This document shows positions 25,630 through 33,638 of a stretch of 64,000 bases of DNA, piece after piece (position 1 is the first letter of the stretch; the number at the start of each line of letters is the position of its first letter). The stretch covers positions 62,001 through 126,000 of the forward strand of contig NZ_ARYJ01000004.1 of assembly GCF_000685215.1 (NCBI RefSeq). The letters are read 5' to 3'. The position numbers and the translations under genes are program-made. The DNA comes from Hyphomonas jannaschiana VP2 (lineage in GTDB: Bacteria; Pseudomonadota; Alphaproteobacteria; Caulobacterales; Hyphomonadaceae). Under the pieces are notes generated by a model. That model saw only the letters and a list, made by a program, of their open reading frames with translations, had not been told where the DNA came from and did not search any database.

Positions 25630-27027
25630 ATGACTGAAGTGCTTTCAACCACAACCCAGAAGGGGGCCGAGAGAGGCATACGCCGTGCCACGACCCTACG
25701 GGTCCGTGACTTTATCGTGCTTATATCGTGCTTCGCGGCGGTTCTGGTCCTGCTACTGGTGACAGGTTCCATTGGACTGATCGAATCGGCTGCTGCCCTG
25801 ATCGCGGCGGGGGCTGTCGCCTGGGCCTATTATGTCGGGTCGGCGACTGTTTTGCCCGCCTCGGCCGTGGTCGACGGCGCCACTGACAATGTCGTACCCG
25901 GTCCATCGACGGCATCCATTCCGCTGAAGGCCCTGCCGCTGCCGGCCTTCGAGATCGATCTCGACGAACGGATCGTCGCTTTCAATGCCGAAGCGGAGGA
26001 CATTCTGCGCCTCGACAATCGCGTCCGCCCGCGCGCCTCGACGGTCATCCGGTCCCCGGCGCTGCTCTCGGCCATCGACAAGGCGATTCACACTCAGGTT
26101 GATGCGCCGCTGGCGGTGGATGTCGATGCCGGGCCGAATGAAACCTGGCGGGCGCATGTCTCCCGGCCGCTGGATGCGGGCCGGGTGCTGATCGTGCTGG
26201 AAGACCTGACCCCGCTAAGACGCGCCGCCCGCGCGCGGTCTGACTTTATCGCCAATGCCAGCCACGAATTGCGCACGCCGCTGACCGCCTTGTCCGGCTT
26301 CATCGAGACAATGCGCGGCCCGGCAAAGGACGACCCGGAAAGCTGGGGCCGTTTCCTGGACATCATGGCCGTGGAATCCGAGCGCATGTCCCGCCTCATT
26401 TCGGACCTTCTATCCCTGTCGCGGATTGAGTCGTCCGAACAGGTCGCGCCGCGCGACAAGGTGGACATGCAGGACGTGCTGGCCTCAGGCGCCGCGGCGC
26501 TGGGCGGCATGGCGGACGAACGCGGCGTGACACTGGTCGTGTCCGGCACCGATGAGGCGCTTCCGGTGATCGGCAACCGGGACGAACTGATCCAGGTGGT
26601 CGAGAACCTGATTTCCAATGCCATCAAATATTGCCGCAAGGACGGCACGGTCCGGGTCACCTATGGCGCGGCGGCGGATACGGTCGAGGCACGGGCGAAG
26701 TCCGGCCAGGTCTGGGAAAAGGGCGAGCGGATGACGCTGCTACAGTCGGTCAACAGGCCGGGCCCGGGCGAGCCGGCGGTCTGGATCCGTGTGGAAGATG
26801 AAGGCCCGGGCATCGAGCGCCAGCACCTGCCGCGCCTCGGCGAGCGTTTCTACCGCACAGACCAGAGCCGCGGCGGCAAGATCACCGGCACGGGGCTCGG
26901 CCTCGCCATCGTGAAGCACATCATGGCGCACCATCGCGGCGGCATGGCGGTGGAGACGGTGATGGAGCAGGGGTCCGCGTTCGCTGTCTGGCTCCCGGCG
27001 ATGCGCCGCAAGGCCGAAGACGCCTGA
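25630..27027 (+). CDS. PhoR-like sensor histidine kinase
   Basis: 465 residues. Two closely spaced transmembrane helices (about 28-70) are followed by a PAS-like region (about 105-190), a HisKA domain with the phospho-acceptor His212 in NASHELRTPLTALSGF, and an HATPase domain (ENLISNAIKYCRKDG, DEGPGIERQHLPRLGERFY, GTGLGLAIVKHI). The organisation and PAS segment resemble PhoR of the phosphate regulon, but no response regulator or pst/phoU gene is adjacent. The ATG at 25630 is chosen over a GTG at 25603. It ends 14 bp before a convergent small gene. Confidence 0.85.
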   Translation: MTEVLSTTTQKGAERGIRRATTLRVRDFIVLISCFAAVLVLLLVTGSIGLIESAAALIAAGAVAWAYYVGSATVLPASAVVDGATDNVVPGPSTASIPLKALPLPAFEIDLDERIVAFNAEAEDILRLDNRVRPRASTVIRSPALLSAIDKAIHTQVDAPLAVDVDAGPNETWRAHVSRPLDAGRVLIVLEDLTPLRRAARARSDFIANASHELRTPLTALSGFIETMRGPAKDDPESWGRFLDIMAVESERMSRLISDLLSLSRIESSEQVAPRDKVDMQDVLASGAAALGGMADERGVTLVVSGTDEALPVIGNRDELIQVVENLISNAIKYCRKDGTVRVTYGAAADTVEARAKSGQVWEKGERMTLLQSVNRPGPGEPAVWIRVEDEGPGIERQHLPRLGERFYRTDQSRGGKITGTGLGLAIVKHIMAHHRGGMAVETVMEQGSAFAVWLPAMRRKAEDA

Positions 27028-27041
27028 GGGGATAAATCGGA

Positions 27042-27344
27042 TCAGTCGGCGCTGGCGGTCCGGTGATGGGCGTCGAACCAGTCCGTCATCAGGTCGCCCG
27101 GCATGCGGCCGAGGTCCCGGTACCAGGCCGGCAGGTTCTGCAGCATTTCTGCTGTATCGCCCCAGCGGCGCAGATTGACGTCGGCAGCCGCATGGAAAGC
27201 ATCGCGCAGGCGGTTTTCGTCCATCGCTTCGAACCCGCCGAGGCCGGTGAGTCCAGCGAAGCTCTTCTGCATCACCAGGGAGGTTTCGAGTGTTGCGGCC
27301 GCAACGGACAGCGTCGCGCGCCAAGGCATCAGCCAGTATTCCAT
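27042..27344 (-). CDS. Small protein of unknown function
   Basis: 100 residues from the ATG at 27344 (MEYWLMPWRATLSVAAATLE), which is preceded by AGCAGGA. It has amphipathic, Ala- and Trp-containing helices and no signal peptide. The pattern (MPWRATLSVAAATLETSLVMQKSF) recalls small phasin-like or PHA-associated helical proteins, but that resemblance is weak. It stands alone between the convergent kinase gene and the copper operon. Confidence 0.5.
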   Translation of the reverse strand: MEYWLMPWRATLSVAAATLETSLVMQKSFAGLTGLGGFEAMDENRLRDAFHAAADVNLRRWGDTAEMLQNLPAWYRDLGRMPGDLMTDWFDAHHRTASAD

Positions 27345-27422
27345 CAGTCCTGCTTCCCTTTTCTTGCCGGAACAGTACGCCTCTATGCTGCAATGCACAA
27401 CAAGACTCATGCCAAAGGCGAG

Positions 27423-27460
27423 GCAGACCCCTTTAATTCAGTAAAATCAAAGAGGTCTGC
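27423..27460 (-). terminator. Inverted repeat downstream of the copper operon
   Basis: GCAGACCCCTTT (27423-27434) and AAAGAGGTCTGC (27449-27460) pair with one mismatch around a 14-base AT-rich loop. It is 29 bp beyond the copB stop. There is no clear U-run, so a Rho-independent role is uncertain. Confidence 0.45.
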
Positions 27461-27488
27461 GTCATGAAGTCAGGCTGGAGCCGCCGGA

Positions 27489-28298
27489 TCAGTACCAGGT
27501 GCGGATGCCGATGACGAAGCGTGTCTCATCCGCCTCGCCCCCCGCAGCTTCGATCAGATCAGCCGTCCGGCCGAAGCTGGCGCTGTGTTCGACCCCGATA
27601 TAGGGCGCGAATTCCCGGACGAATTCGTAGCGCAGGCGCAGGCCGGCCTGCAGGTTCGTCAGGCCAGAGCCAAGCTCCCGCTCCGGAATGTCCTGTGCCG
27701 AAAAGCCCGCTGCCAGCCGTGGCTGGAGGATCAGCCGGTTGGTGAGGAGCAGCTCATACTCCGCCTCGAAACTGGCGGTGAGGTCACCTTCCTCGCTGAG
27801 GAAGGCGGCGCCGTCGACTTCAAACCAGTAGGGGGCGAGGCCCTGCACGCCCAGAACGGCATGGGCCAGGCCATCCGGTTCGAAATCATAGCGCACACCG
27901 GTCTGAAGATCGAAGTAGCGGGAGATGGCGCGGGACCAGAGCAACTGGACTTCGGCCTCTTCCAGGTCGTTCTCCTCAAAGGAGTATTCGCCTTCGGTTT
28001 TCAGCCAGACCTTGTTGATGTCACCGCCATACCAGGCATCGGCATCCCAGACGCCGACGGTTTCTCCATCAGAGGACTGAGCTTCCAGCCGGTCAAACCG
28101 GACCATGGCGAATGGCGTGTCTCCGGAATGACCCTGCGCATGCGCGCGGGCGGCATCCATTTCCGCCGGGTCGAAATAGGCGTCGGCCTGCGACCAGGGC
28201 TTGTCCCCTGAAGCGTCGCCATGCTGGTCGTGCGTCTGCGCCGAGGCACCTGTTGCGATGGCGAGCGCGGCGAATGCGGAAAAAAGCGTCCTGTGCAT
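27489..28298 (-). CDS. copB: Copper resistance protein B (outer-membrane CopB/PcoB)
   Basis: 269 residues with a signal peptide (ALAIATGASA). The mature N-terminus has a His/Asp-rich start (QTHDQHGDASGD), followed by a beta-barrel domain with alternating hydrophobic strands that ends in the outer-membrane-type Trp-Tyr terminus (IGIRTWY). CopB acts with CopA in periplasmic copper resistance. The MVRFDRLE and WDADAWYGGDINKVWLKTEG segments are typical of the family. The start overlaps the copA stop by one base (TGATG), implying translational coupling. Confidence 0.94.
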   Translation of the reverse strand: MHRTLFSAFAALAIATGASAQTHDQHGDASGDKPWSQADAYFDPAEMDAARAHAQGHSGDTPFAMVRFDRLEAQSSDGETVGVWDADAWYGGDINKVWLKTEGEYSFEENDLEEAEVQLLWSRAISRYFDLQTGVRYDFEPDGLAHAVLGVQGLAPYWFEVDGAAFLSEEGDLTASFEAEYELLLTNRLILQPRLAAGFSAQDIPERELGSGLTNLQAGLRLRYEFVREFAPYIGVEHSASFGRTADLIEAAGGEADETRFVIGIRTWY

Positions 28299-30307
28299 CA
28301 CTTCATCTCCCCGTGCTTGTCATGGCCCATGGCGGAATGATCCATCATGTCGTGATCCATTGGCATTTCGTGCTCCATGGGCATGTCGTGGTCCATCATC
28401 TCGTGATCCATGTGCTCATGATCCATCGGTTTCTTGTCCGTGGACGGCAGGACGGAAACGACCTGCATCATGCCGGCATGCATGTGGTAGAGCAGGTGGC
28501 AGTGGAAGGCCCAGTCGCCGACATGATCGGCCGAGACGTCGAAGGAGAGTTTTTCCCCCGGCTTCACGATCACGGTATGCTTGCGCGGTTTGTGATCTCC
28601 GCCGCCATTGACGAGGTCGAAGAACATGCCGTGCAGGTGGATCGGGTGGGGCATCATCGTATTGTTGATCAGCGTCACGCGCAGGCGCTCGCCTTCATGG
28701 AAGATGATGGGTTCGGTTACCTCGGAGAATTTCACCCCATCGAAACTCCACATATAGCGTTCCATGTTGGAAGTGAGGTGGATCTCCATTTCGCGGCCGG
28801 GCGGGCGCAGATCGGGATTTCGGTCGAGGCTGCGCAGCTGGGAATAGCGCATCACGCGGTGGCCGACATTCTCAAGACCGATTCCCGGCTCGTCGAGACG
28901 GCTCATCGGCATCATGGCGACATTCGCGACACCGGGCCCGCGCTTGATGTCTTTCTTTTCAACGGGCCAGCTGGCGTCTTCGGTCATGCCGTGTGCGGAG
29001 TGGTCCATTTCCATGCCGCCCATGTCGTGGCCTTCGTGACCCGTCATGTCCATCTCGCTCATGTCGTGTCCCATGGCGGCGTGGTCCATTTTCGAATGGT
29101 CCATCATGGAGTGGTCCATGTCGCCCATCTCCTTGCCGCTCATGTCCATGTTTCCATGCCCCATGGCGCCGTGATCCATGCTCCCATGATCCATACCCAT
29201 GTCTTTCATGGTGAGGGTGGGGACAGCGCGCAGGGCAGGGGCTTCGGCGCGCATGCCGGGGCGGGGGCCGAAGGTCGCGACGGCCTGGCCGGACCGGTCG
29301 ATGCTCTCGGCAACGAAGGCATAGGCGCGGTCGTCCTTCGGCTCGATGATCACGTCATAGGTCTCGGCAACCCCCATCTGGAACTCGTCGACTTCCAGCG
29401 GCTGCACGTTCAGGCCATCGGCCGCGACGATGGTCATCGGCAGGCCGGGCAGGCGGACATTGAAGATCGTCATGGCCGAGGCGTTGATGATCCGCAGGCG
29501 CACGCGTTCGCCCGGCTGGAAGACGCCGTTCCAGTTGTCAGCGGTCGCGTGGCCGTTGATCAGATAGTGATAGGTCGCGCCCGTCACGTCCGCGATGTCG
29601 CGCGGCGACATCCGCATCTGGCCCCACATGGCGCGCTCGTCCCAGGCGGTACCGAGGCCGCGTTCCTGCGCGTCCTTCAGGAAGTCGCCCATGGTGCGCT
29701 GCTGGAAATTATAGGCATCGCTCATCTTCTTGAGCTTCGCGAAGATCCGGTAAGGGCTCTCGAAGCTCCAGTCGGAGAGGACCAGCACATATTCGCGGTC
29801 ATAGCTGACCGGGTCGTGATGATGCGGGTCGATGATGAGCGGGCCGTAGACGCCTTCCTGCTCCTGAAGGCCGGAATGGGAATGGTACCAATAGGTGCCT
29901 GATTGCGGCACGGCATATTTGTAGGTGAACGTCTCGCCCGGCCGGATGCCGGGGAAGGTCACGCCTGGCACGCCGTCCATCTGGAACGGCACGAGCAGGC
30001 CGTGCCAGTGGATGCTGGTGTCCTCATCCAGCGTATTGGTCACATTGAGCGTGATCTCGTCGCCTTCACGGAAGCGGATCAGCGGTGCGGGCAGGGTGCC
30101 GTTCACGCCCACCGCTTCGCCCGCGCGTCCGTCGATGCGGACCGGAAAGCGGCCGACCGAGAGATTGAACTCCGTCGCCGTGGTGGGTGCGAGGCCGGTA
30201 TTACCGTCGCTGGCGCTGCGGGCCCAGGCCGGAAGCAGCGAGGCGGGCAGCAGGGACGAAAGCCCCATCAGGGCGCTGCCCTGCAGGAAATGCCGTCGAT
30301 TGAACAT
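28298..30307 (-). CDS. copA: Copper resistance multicopper oxidase CopA
   Basis: 669 residues. A twin-arginine signal (NRRHFLQGSALMG) shows export of the folded, copper-loaded enzyme to the periplasm, where it oxidises Cu(I) and binds copper. Copper ligands: HWHG (about residue 99), YWYHSHSG (about 141), HPIHLHGMFF (about 556) and HCHLLYHMHAGMM (about 606). A Met/His/Asp-rich insertion spans about residues 365-442, and an unusually long Met/His-rich tail makes up the last ~42 residues (repeats of MDHxM type). The ATG at 30307 (AAGGAT upstream) begins exactly at the Tat signal. It is the second gene of a three-gene operon. Confidence 0.96.
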   Translation of the reverse strand: MFNRRHFLQGSALMGLSSLLPASLLPAWARSASDGNTGLAPTTATEFNLSVGRFPVRIDGRAGEAVGVNGTLPAPLIRFREGDEITLNVTNTLDEDTSIHWHGLLVPFQMDGVPGVTFPGIRPGETFTYKYAVPQSGTYWYHSHSGLQEQEGVYGPLIIDPHHHDPVSYDREYVLVLSDWSFESPYRIFAKLKKMSDAYNFQQRTMGDFLKDAQERGLGTAWDERAMWGQMRMSPRDIADVTGATYHYLINGHATADNWNGVFQPGERVRLRIINASAMTIFNVRLPGLPMTIVAADGLNVQPLEVDEFQMGVAETYDVIIEPKDDRAYAFVAESIDRSGQAVATFGPRPGMRAEAPALRAVPTLTMKDMGMDHGSMDHGAMGHGNMDMSGKEMGDMDHSMMDHSKMDHAAMGHDMSEMDMTGHEGHDMGGMEMDHSAHGMTEDASWPVEKKDIKRGPGVANVAMMPMSRLDEPGIGLENVGHRVMRYSQLRSLDRNPDLRPPGREMEIHLTSNMERYMWSFDGVKFSEVTEPIIFHEGERLRVTLINNTMMPHPIHLHGMFFDLVNGGGDHKPRKHTVIVKPGEKLSFDVSADHVGDWAFHCHLLYHMHAGMMQVVSVLPSTDKKPMDHEHMDHEMMDHDMPMEHEMPMDHDMMDHSAMGHDKHGEMK

Positions 30308-30320
30308 GGGAAGAATCCTT

Positions 30321-30392
30321 CTGAATTGAGGGGAACAGGCATCACGGGCAGGCGCACAGACGGTGCAGCCCACCGGGCCGGTCTCAATTCAG
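30321..30392 (-). repeat. 10-bp inverted repeat spanning the gap before copA
   Basis: CTGAATTGAG (30321-30330) and CTCAATTCAG (30383-30392) are perfect inverted copies 52 bp apart. One arm covers the stop codon of the small upstream gene and the other ends 14 bp before the copA start. In the mRNA they could close a long intercistronic hairpin. Confidence 0.55.
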
Positions 30393-30782
30393 GAAGCGTG
30401 TTTTCAGCTGGAGCGGCGTCAGCCGTGGCGGGCCGGACGCTTGGTAGAGCATGTATTTCGGTGGCCGCATCGGCGGCGCTGAGACTCTGAATGCCTCGGA
30501 CGGCAGGAACAGGGCCGGCGCCGTGCTGACAGGCAGCAGGGGGGTGGCCATCGCCTGCGGGGCCTTGGCGATCAGGTCATGGTCAGCATTGCAATGCGGA
30601 CAAGCCGATTTGTCATGGTGCGGCGCTTTGGTTTCGTCACAGGCATGACCGGCCGGCATGCTGTGCGCCATCTCCATTGCAACCGGCGCAGGCGCTCGCG
30701 GCGCTTCACAGGCGCAGAGCGCCTGCTGGGCCGCAAAGAACATGGCAAGGCCTGCCAGGAAGAAGGATCTCAGAATGATCAT
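30384..30782 (-). CDS. Small secreted Cys/His/Met-rich protein, head of the copper operon
   Basis: 132 residues. A signal peptide (FFLAGLAMFFAAQQALC) is followed by a metal-ligand-rich segment with MEMAHSMPAGHACDETKAPHH and CPHCNADHD, then a Pro-rich tail. The CPHC motif with neighbouring His residues resembles DUF2946-type proteins found in copper loci, but assignment is tentative. It probably binds or delivers copper in the periplasm, inferred from composition and from being the first gene of the copA-copB operon. No clear ribosome-binding site is seen; the leader just upstream is highly structured. Confidence 0.7.
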   Translation of the reverse strand: MIILRSFFLAGLAMFFAAQQALCACEAPRAPAPVAMEMAHSMPAGHACDETKAPHHDKSACPHCNADHDLIAKAPQAMATPLLPVSTAPALFLPSEAFRVSAPPMRPPKYMLYQASGPPRLTPLQLKTRFLN

Positions 30783-30787
30783 GCGCC

Positions 30788-30832
30788 GAGCCGGTTGAGC
30801 CGCCCGGTCATCCAGGCGGCATTCCGGCTCAA
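30788..30832 (-). promoter_or_regulatory. Leader with three mutually exclusive hairpins upstream of the copper operon
   Basis: On the minus-strand RNA three perfect pairings share bases. TTGAGCCG (30832-30825) pairs with CGGCTCAA (30802-30795). GCCGCC (30820-30815) pairs with GGCGGC (30804-30799). GAGCCGG (30830-30824) pairs with CCGGCTC (30794-30788), only 5 bases before the AUG. Only some can form at once, as in an attenuator or translational switch. Confidence 0.4.
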
Positions 30833-30878
30833 ATAAGCATGTTTGGGGGCGGGTTCAAAATAAACTTGCTGTGGGGGA

Positions 30879-31166
30879 TCAGGCCGGAAGGCGGGTCCAG
30901 TTGAACGTCAGCGGGCCTTCGCGATGGGCAAATCGGTTGAGATGGTCGGCGACGACCTCTTCCAGTTTGCTGGCATCCTCTGACGGCGTTTCGATCGTGG
31001 CTTTCAAGGCATCCGGTTCGGCCGAGAGGAAACAACGGGCCGCGCCGAAATTGATGATGCGGGTCCCGGCATCTTCAGTCACTTCGAACTTATGGCCCCA
31101 ATGCCTGGCAAGCTGGGTGATGTATTTCTCGGCCTTGGCAGTCGGGACAAGGGTGCTGGTGATCAT
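30879..31166 (-). CDS. DUF2218 domain protein, iron-regulated
   Basis: 95 residues, one complete DUF2218 domain. ARHWGHKFEV, GARCFLSAEPDALKATIETP and the ending LTFNWTRL are typical. The biochemical role is unknown, but members often lie beside siderophore or iron-uptake genes. A near-perfect Fur-like box (31182-31198) lies 16 bp upstream of the start, which fits iron-starvation induction. It is divergent from glutamate racemase and not co-transcribed with the copper operon, whose own leader lies downstream. Confidence 0.82.
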   Translation of the reverse strand: MITSTLVPTAKAEKYITQLARHWGHKFEVTEDAGTRIINFGAARCFLSAEPDALKATIETPSEDASKLEEVVADHLNRFAHREGPLTFNWTRLPA

Positions 31167-31181
31167 GGGTCATAACTCGCA

Positions 31182-31198
31182 ATTGATAATCATTCGCA
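31182..31198. promoter_or_regulatory. Fur-like iron box upstream of the DUF2218 gene
   Basis: TGCGAATGATTATCAAT on the minus strand, one base different from the box before bfd (4685-4701). It sits 16 bp before the DUF2218 start. Confidence 0.75.
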
Positions 31199-31352
31199 TT
31201 TTAGGGATTGAGCGGTGAAGAGCAAGTTACGGTCTCTCATAAGTCTTATGCATTGAAGGGGTCGTTCGCCGGTCCCGCTTGGCGCGAAGCAATTCACATC
31301 GCCTCATGCTTGCCCCGTTTTCGCCGTTCGCGAATGCGATTAGGTTTTCATC

Positions 31353-32222
31353 ATGCCTGAATCATTGCCCGGCAATTTTGTTCCCTCTCCTGCCCGCGGG
31401 CGGGTGCTCGTCTTCGATTCCGGGGTCGGGGGGCTGACCGTGGCGGAGGAGATCCGCGCGCTCGGCCCGGCGCTCGGCGTGCACTATGCCGCCGATTCCG
31501 GTTTCTTTCCTTATGGCGACAAGTCCGACGAGGCTCTGCGCGAGCGCCTGCCGAAAGTCGCCAAGGCACTGTGCGATCGGGTGAAGCCGGACGTGTTCGT
31601 CATCGCCTGCAACACAGCCTCGACACTTGCCCTGTCAGAGGTGCGGGCCGTGCTCGACATTCCGGTCGTTGGCACTGTGCCTGCGATCAAGCCGGCGGCC
31701 CAGCTCACTCGCACCGGCACGATCGGCTTGCTGGCGACGCCGGGCACGATCCGCCGGGCCTATACGTCCGAACTGATCGAGACATTCGCCGGACACCTGC
31801 ACGTTATCATGCATGGCAGTATCGAGCTTGTCCGCCTGGCCGAGGCCCATGCGCGCGGCGAGGATATTCCCATCGACCGGTTTGTCGAAGTGCAGGCACC
31901 TCTGTTCGATGTGCCGGGCGGGGAGAAGATCGACACAATCGTGCTCGCCTGCACGCATTTCCCGCTGGTGCGCGGACAGCTGATCGCCAGCGCGCCCCAG
32001 CCTGTCAGCTATGTCGATTCAGGCGCCGCGATTGCGCGCCAGACGATCCGTGTGCTGCCGGTAGAGACCGAGGCGCGCGGCATTGGCGGTCAGGCTTTCC
32101 TGACCAGTCATCCCGAGGACGAGGCGGATCTCGCGCTCGTCCTCAGGCGATACGGTTTTCCGGAGCTTCAGAGCGTGGCTCTGGACCCGATGGACACGAC
32201 TTCGGCCCCGACCGACCCGTAA
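31353..32222 (+). CDS. murI: Glutamate racemase
   Basis: 289 residues, the normal size. It makes D-glutamate for peptidoglycan. The two catalytic cysteines are Cys86 (IACNTAST) and Cys201 (LACTHFPL), and the acidic residue Asp22 lies in FDSGVGGLTV. The last 55 bp overlap the convergent decarboxylase gene, so the two transcripts are antisense at their ends. Residues after about 240 (TEARGIGGQAFLTSHPEDE) form a normal C-terminal extension. Confidence 0.95.
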   Translation: MPESLPGNFVPSPARGRVLVFDSGVGGLTVAEEIRALGPALGVHYAADSGFFPYGDKSDEALRERLPKVAKALCDRVKPDVFVIACNTASTLALSEVRAVLDIPVVGTVPAIKPAAQLTRTGTIGLLATPGTIRRAYTSELIETFAGHLHVIMHGSIELVRLAEAHARGEDIPIDRFVEVQAPLFDVPGGEKIDTIVLACTHFPLVRGQLIASAPQPVSYVDSGAAIARQTIRVLPVETEARGIGGQAFLTSHPEDEADLALVLRRYGFPELQSVALDPMDTTSAPTDP

Positions 32223-33361
32223 AGGCTCGGCCACGGCGCGTCCTGCACTTCCACCACTTCGGTTTCGCCGAAGCCGTTGAAGCGGCTGGACATGGCACGG
32301 CCATAGGCGCCGAGGTTGCCGAACTCGATATAGTCGCCTTCGGTCAGACCGGCCGGCAGCATGATCTCGTCCGGGAATTTGTCCGTCGAATCGCAGGTCG
32401 GGCCGTAGACGCGGTAAGCTTTCATGCCGTGCAGCTTGCGGCCGTCACCCGCGATGGCGCGTTTCGGGAATTGCCAGCGCTCGTGCACGGCATCGTAGAG
32501 GGCGCCATAGGAGCCGTCATTGATGTAGAGCGCGCCGTCTTTCGACAGTTCGATCCGGCACAGCAGGCTTTCGGACTCGGCGACCAGCGCGCGGCCCGGC
32601 TCGCACCACAGTTCAGCGTTTTCGAGAACGAACATTTCCTCGAACGAGGCCTCGATCATGGCGACATAGGATTCCAGCGCCGGCGGGGCGTTGTCAGCGT
32701 ACACGGACGGAAAGCCGCCGCCGACGTCGACGATGTCCACCGTGACACCTGCCGTGATGATGATCCGCGACACGTCGGCCATGGCGGTTGCCCAGGCGGT
32801 CGGCTTCAGGGCCTGGCTGCCAACATGGAAGGACACGCCCAGCTCGTCAGCATAGCGGCGGGCTTCGCGCAGGATTTCTGCGGCGTCTTCAGCGCTTGCA
32901 CCGAATTTTCCGGCCAGCGGCAGGGCGGCTCCGTCGCAGGACACGGCGACACGGACAATGATCGTCAGGTCGTCGGCATAGCCGGTTTCCTCGAGGATCT
33001 TGTTCAGCTCCGCCATCGTGTCGGTGACGAAGATGCGCACGCCGAACTCGTTATAGGCGCGGGCGATCGCACGGCGGTTTTTCACCGGGTGCAGGAACGC
33101 GATGCGCGCGGTCGGGAAACGTGTACGGATCAGCTCGACTTCCGTATCGGAGGCGCAATCGAAGCTGCGCACGCCGCCGGCCCAGAGGGCGTCGAGCACG
33201 TGCACGCCGGGGTTCGCCTTCACAGCATAGAACGGCTCGGCCGAGAAGGACTCACGGAACCATTTCGCCGACGCGGTGACGCGCTCCGGACGGAAACACC
33301 AGACGGGAACGTCCGGCTGGGACTCACGAACAATATGAATTGGGGTAGCATAGGAGTGCAT
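32168..33361 (-). CDS. Type III PLP-dependent (ornithine/lysine) decarboxylase
   Basis: 397 residues with the alanine-racemase fold. The PLP lysine is Lys48 (FYAVKANP), the glycine loop is VDVGGGFPS, the phosphate-binding segment is WCEPGRALVAE, and the substrate motif is YGPTCDSTDKF, whose Cys and Asp are typical of ornithine decarboxylases. It probably makes putrescine from ornithine, though lysine cannot be excluded. The ATG at 33361 has GGAGG 9 bp upstream. The reading frame stays open for 37 more codons upstream through a structured leader. It converges on and overlaps murI. Confidence 0.9.
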   Translation of the reverse strand: MHSYATPIHIVRESQPDVPVWCFRPERVTASAKWFRESFSAEPFYAVKANPGVHVLDALWAGGVRSFDCASDTEVELIRTRFPTARIAFLHPVKNRRAIARAYNEFGVRIFVTDTMAELNKILEETGYADDLTIIVRVAVSCDGAALPLAGKFGASAEDAAEILREARRYADELGVSFHVGSQALKPTAWATAMADVSRIIITAGVTVDIVDVGGGFPSVYADNAPPALESYVAMIEASFEEMFVLENAELWCEPGRALVAESESLLCRIELSKDGALYINDGSYGALYDAVHERWQFPKRAIAGDGRKLHGMKAYRVYGPTCDSTDKFPDEIMLPAGLTEGDYIEFGNLGAYGRAMSSRFNGFGETEVVEVQDAPWPSLYGSVGAEVVSIGSRATL

Positions 33362-33463
33362 GACACCTAACCTCCAAAGGGCTTTTAACCAGCTTTGGGC
33401 GTTAGTACGGGGGCCCCCACCGAGTGGGTTAGCGCAGAGTGTCCGCCACATCTCTTTATTTCG
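33362..33463 (-). promoter_or_regulatory. Structured leader of the decarboxylase gene (possible speF-type RNA element)
   Basis: The ~100-nt leader contains a perfect GGGGGCCCCC palindrome (33409-33418), a CCAC-TCG-GTGG hairpin, and CCAAAG/CTTTGG arms, the second of which adjoins the GGAGG ribosome-binding site. The Rfam speF element is a known cis-regulatory RNA before ornithine decarboxylase genes in alphaproteobacteria. Whether this leader matches that model was not tested. Confidence 0.4.
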
Positions 33464-33469
33464 AGGGGG

Positions 33470-33498
33470 CATGTAATGGACATTTTCCGGGGGCGCAA
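33470..33498 (-). promoter_or_regulatory. Candidate promoter of the decarboxylase gene
   Basis: TTGCGC (33498-33493 on the minus strand), a 17-bp spacer, then TACATG (33475-33470). It would start transcription near 33463 and give a leader of about 100 nt. Confidence 0.3.
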
Positions 33499-33638
33499 GA
33501 AATTTTTTTCCCTCGGACTGAAATTTTTCATGAAACCTTCTTTGACGAGGCCTGTAGCAGTTATTGAAGAAGGCGTAGCATGTTTGGAGTCATACAGAAT
33601 TCCGGATACATGCGGGCACCACTGGGAAGGAATCGAGC

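Noticed and set aside
28985..29215. Apparent DNA tandem repeat in copA
   Set aside because: The repetition is at the protein level (MDHxM words) with varied codons; it is explained by the coding sequence.
28112..29902. A 596-codon plus-strand open frame opposite copA/copB
   Set aside because: Its His/Val repeats are just the reverse reading of the Met/His/Asp repeats in copA.
31571..33370. A 599-codon plus-strand frame across murI and opposite the decarboxylase
   Set aside because: It overlaps two well-supported genes and has shadow-like composition.
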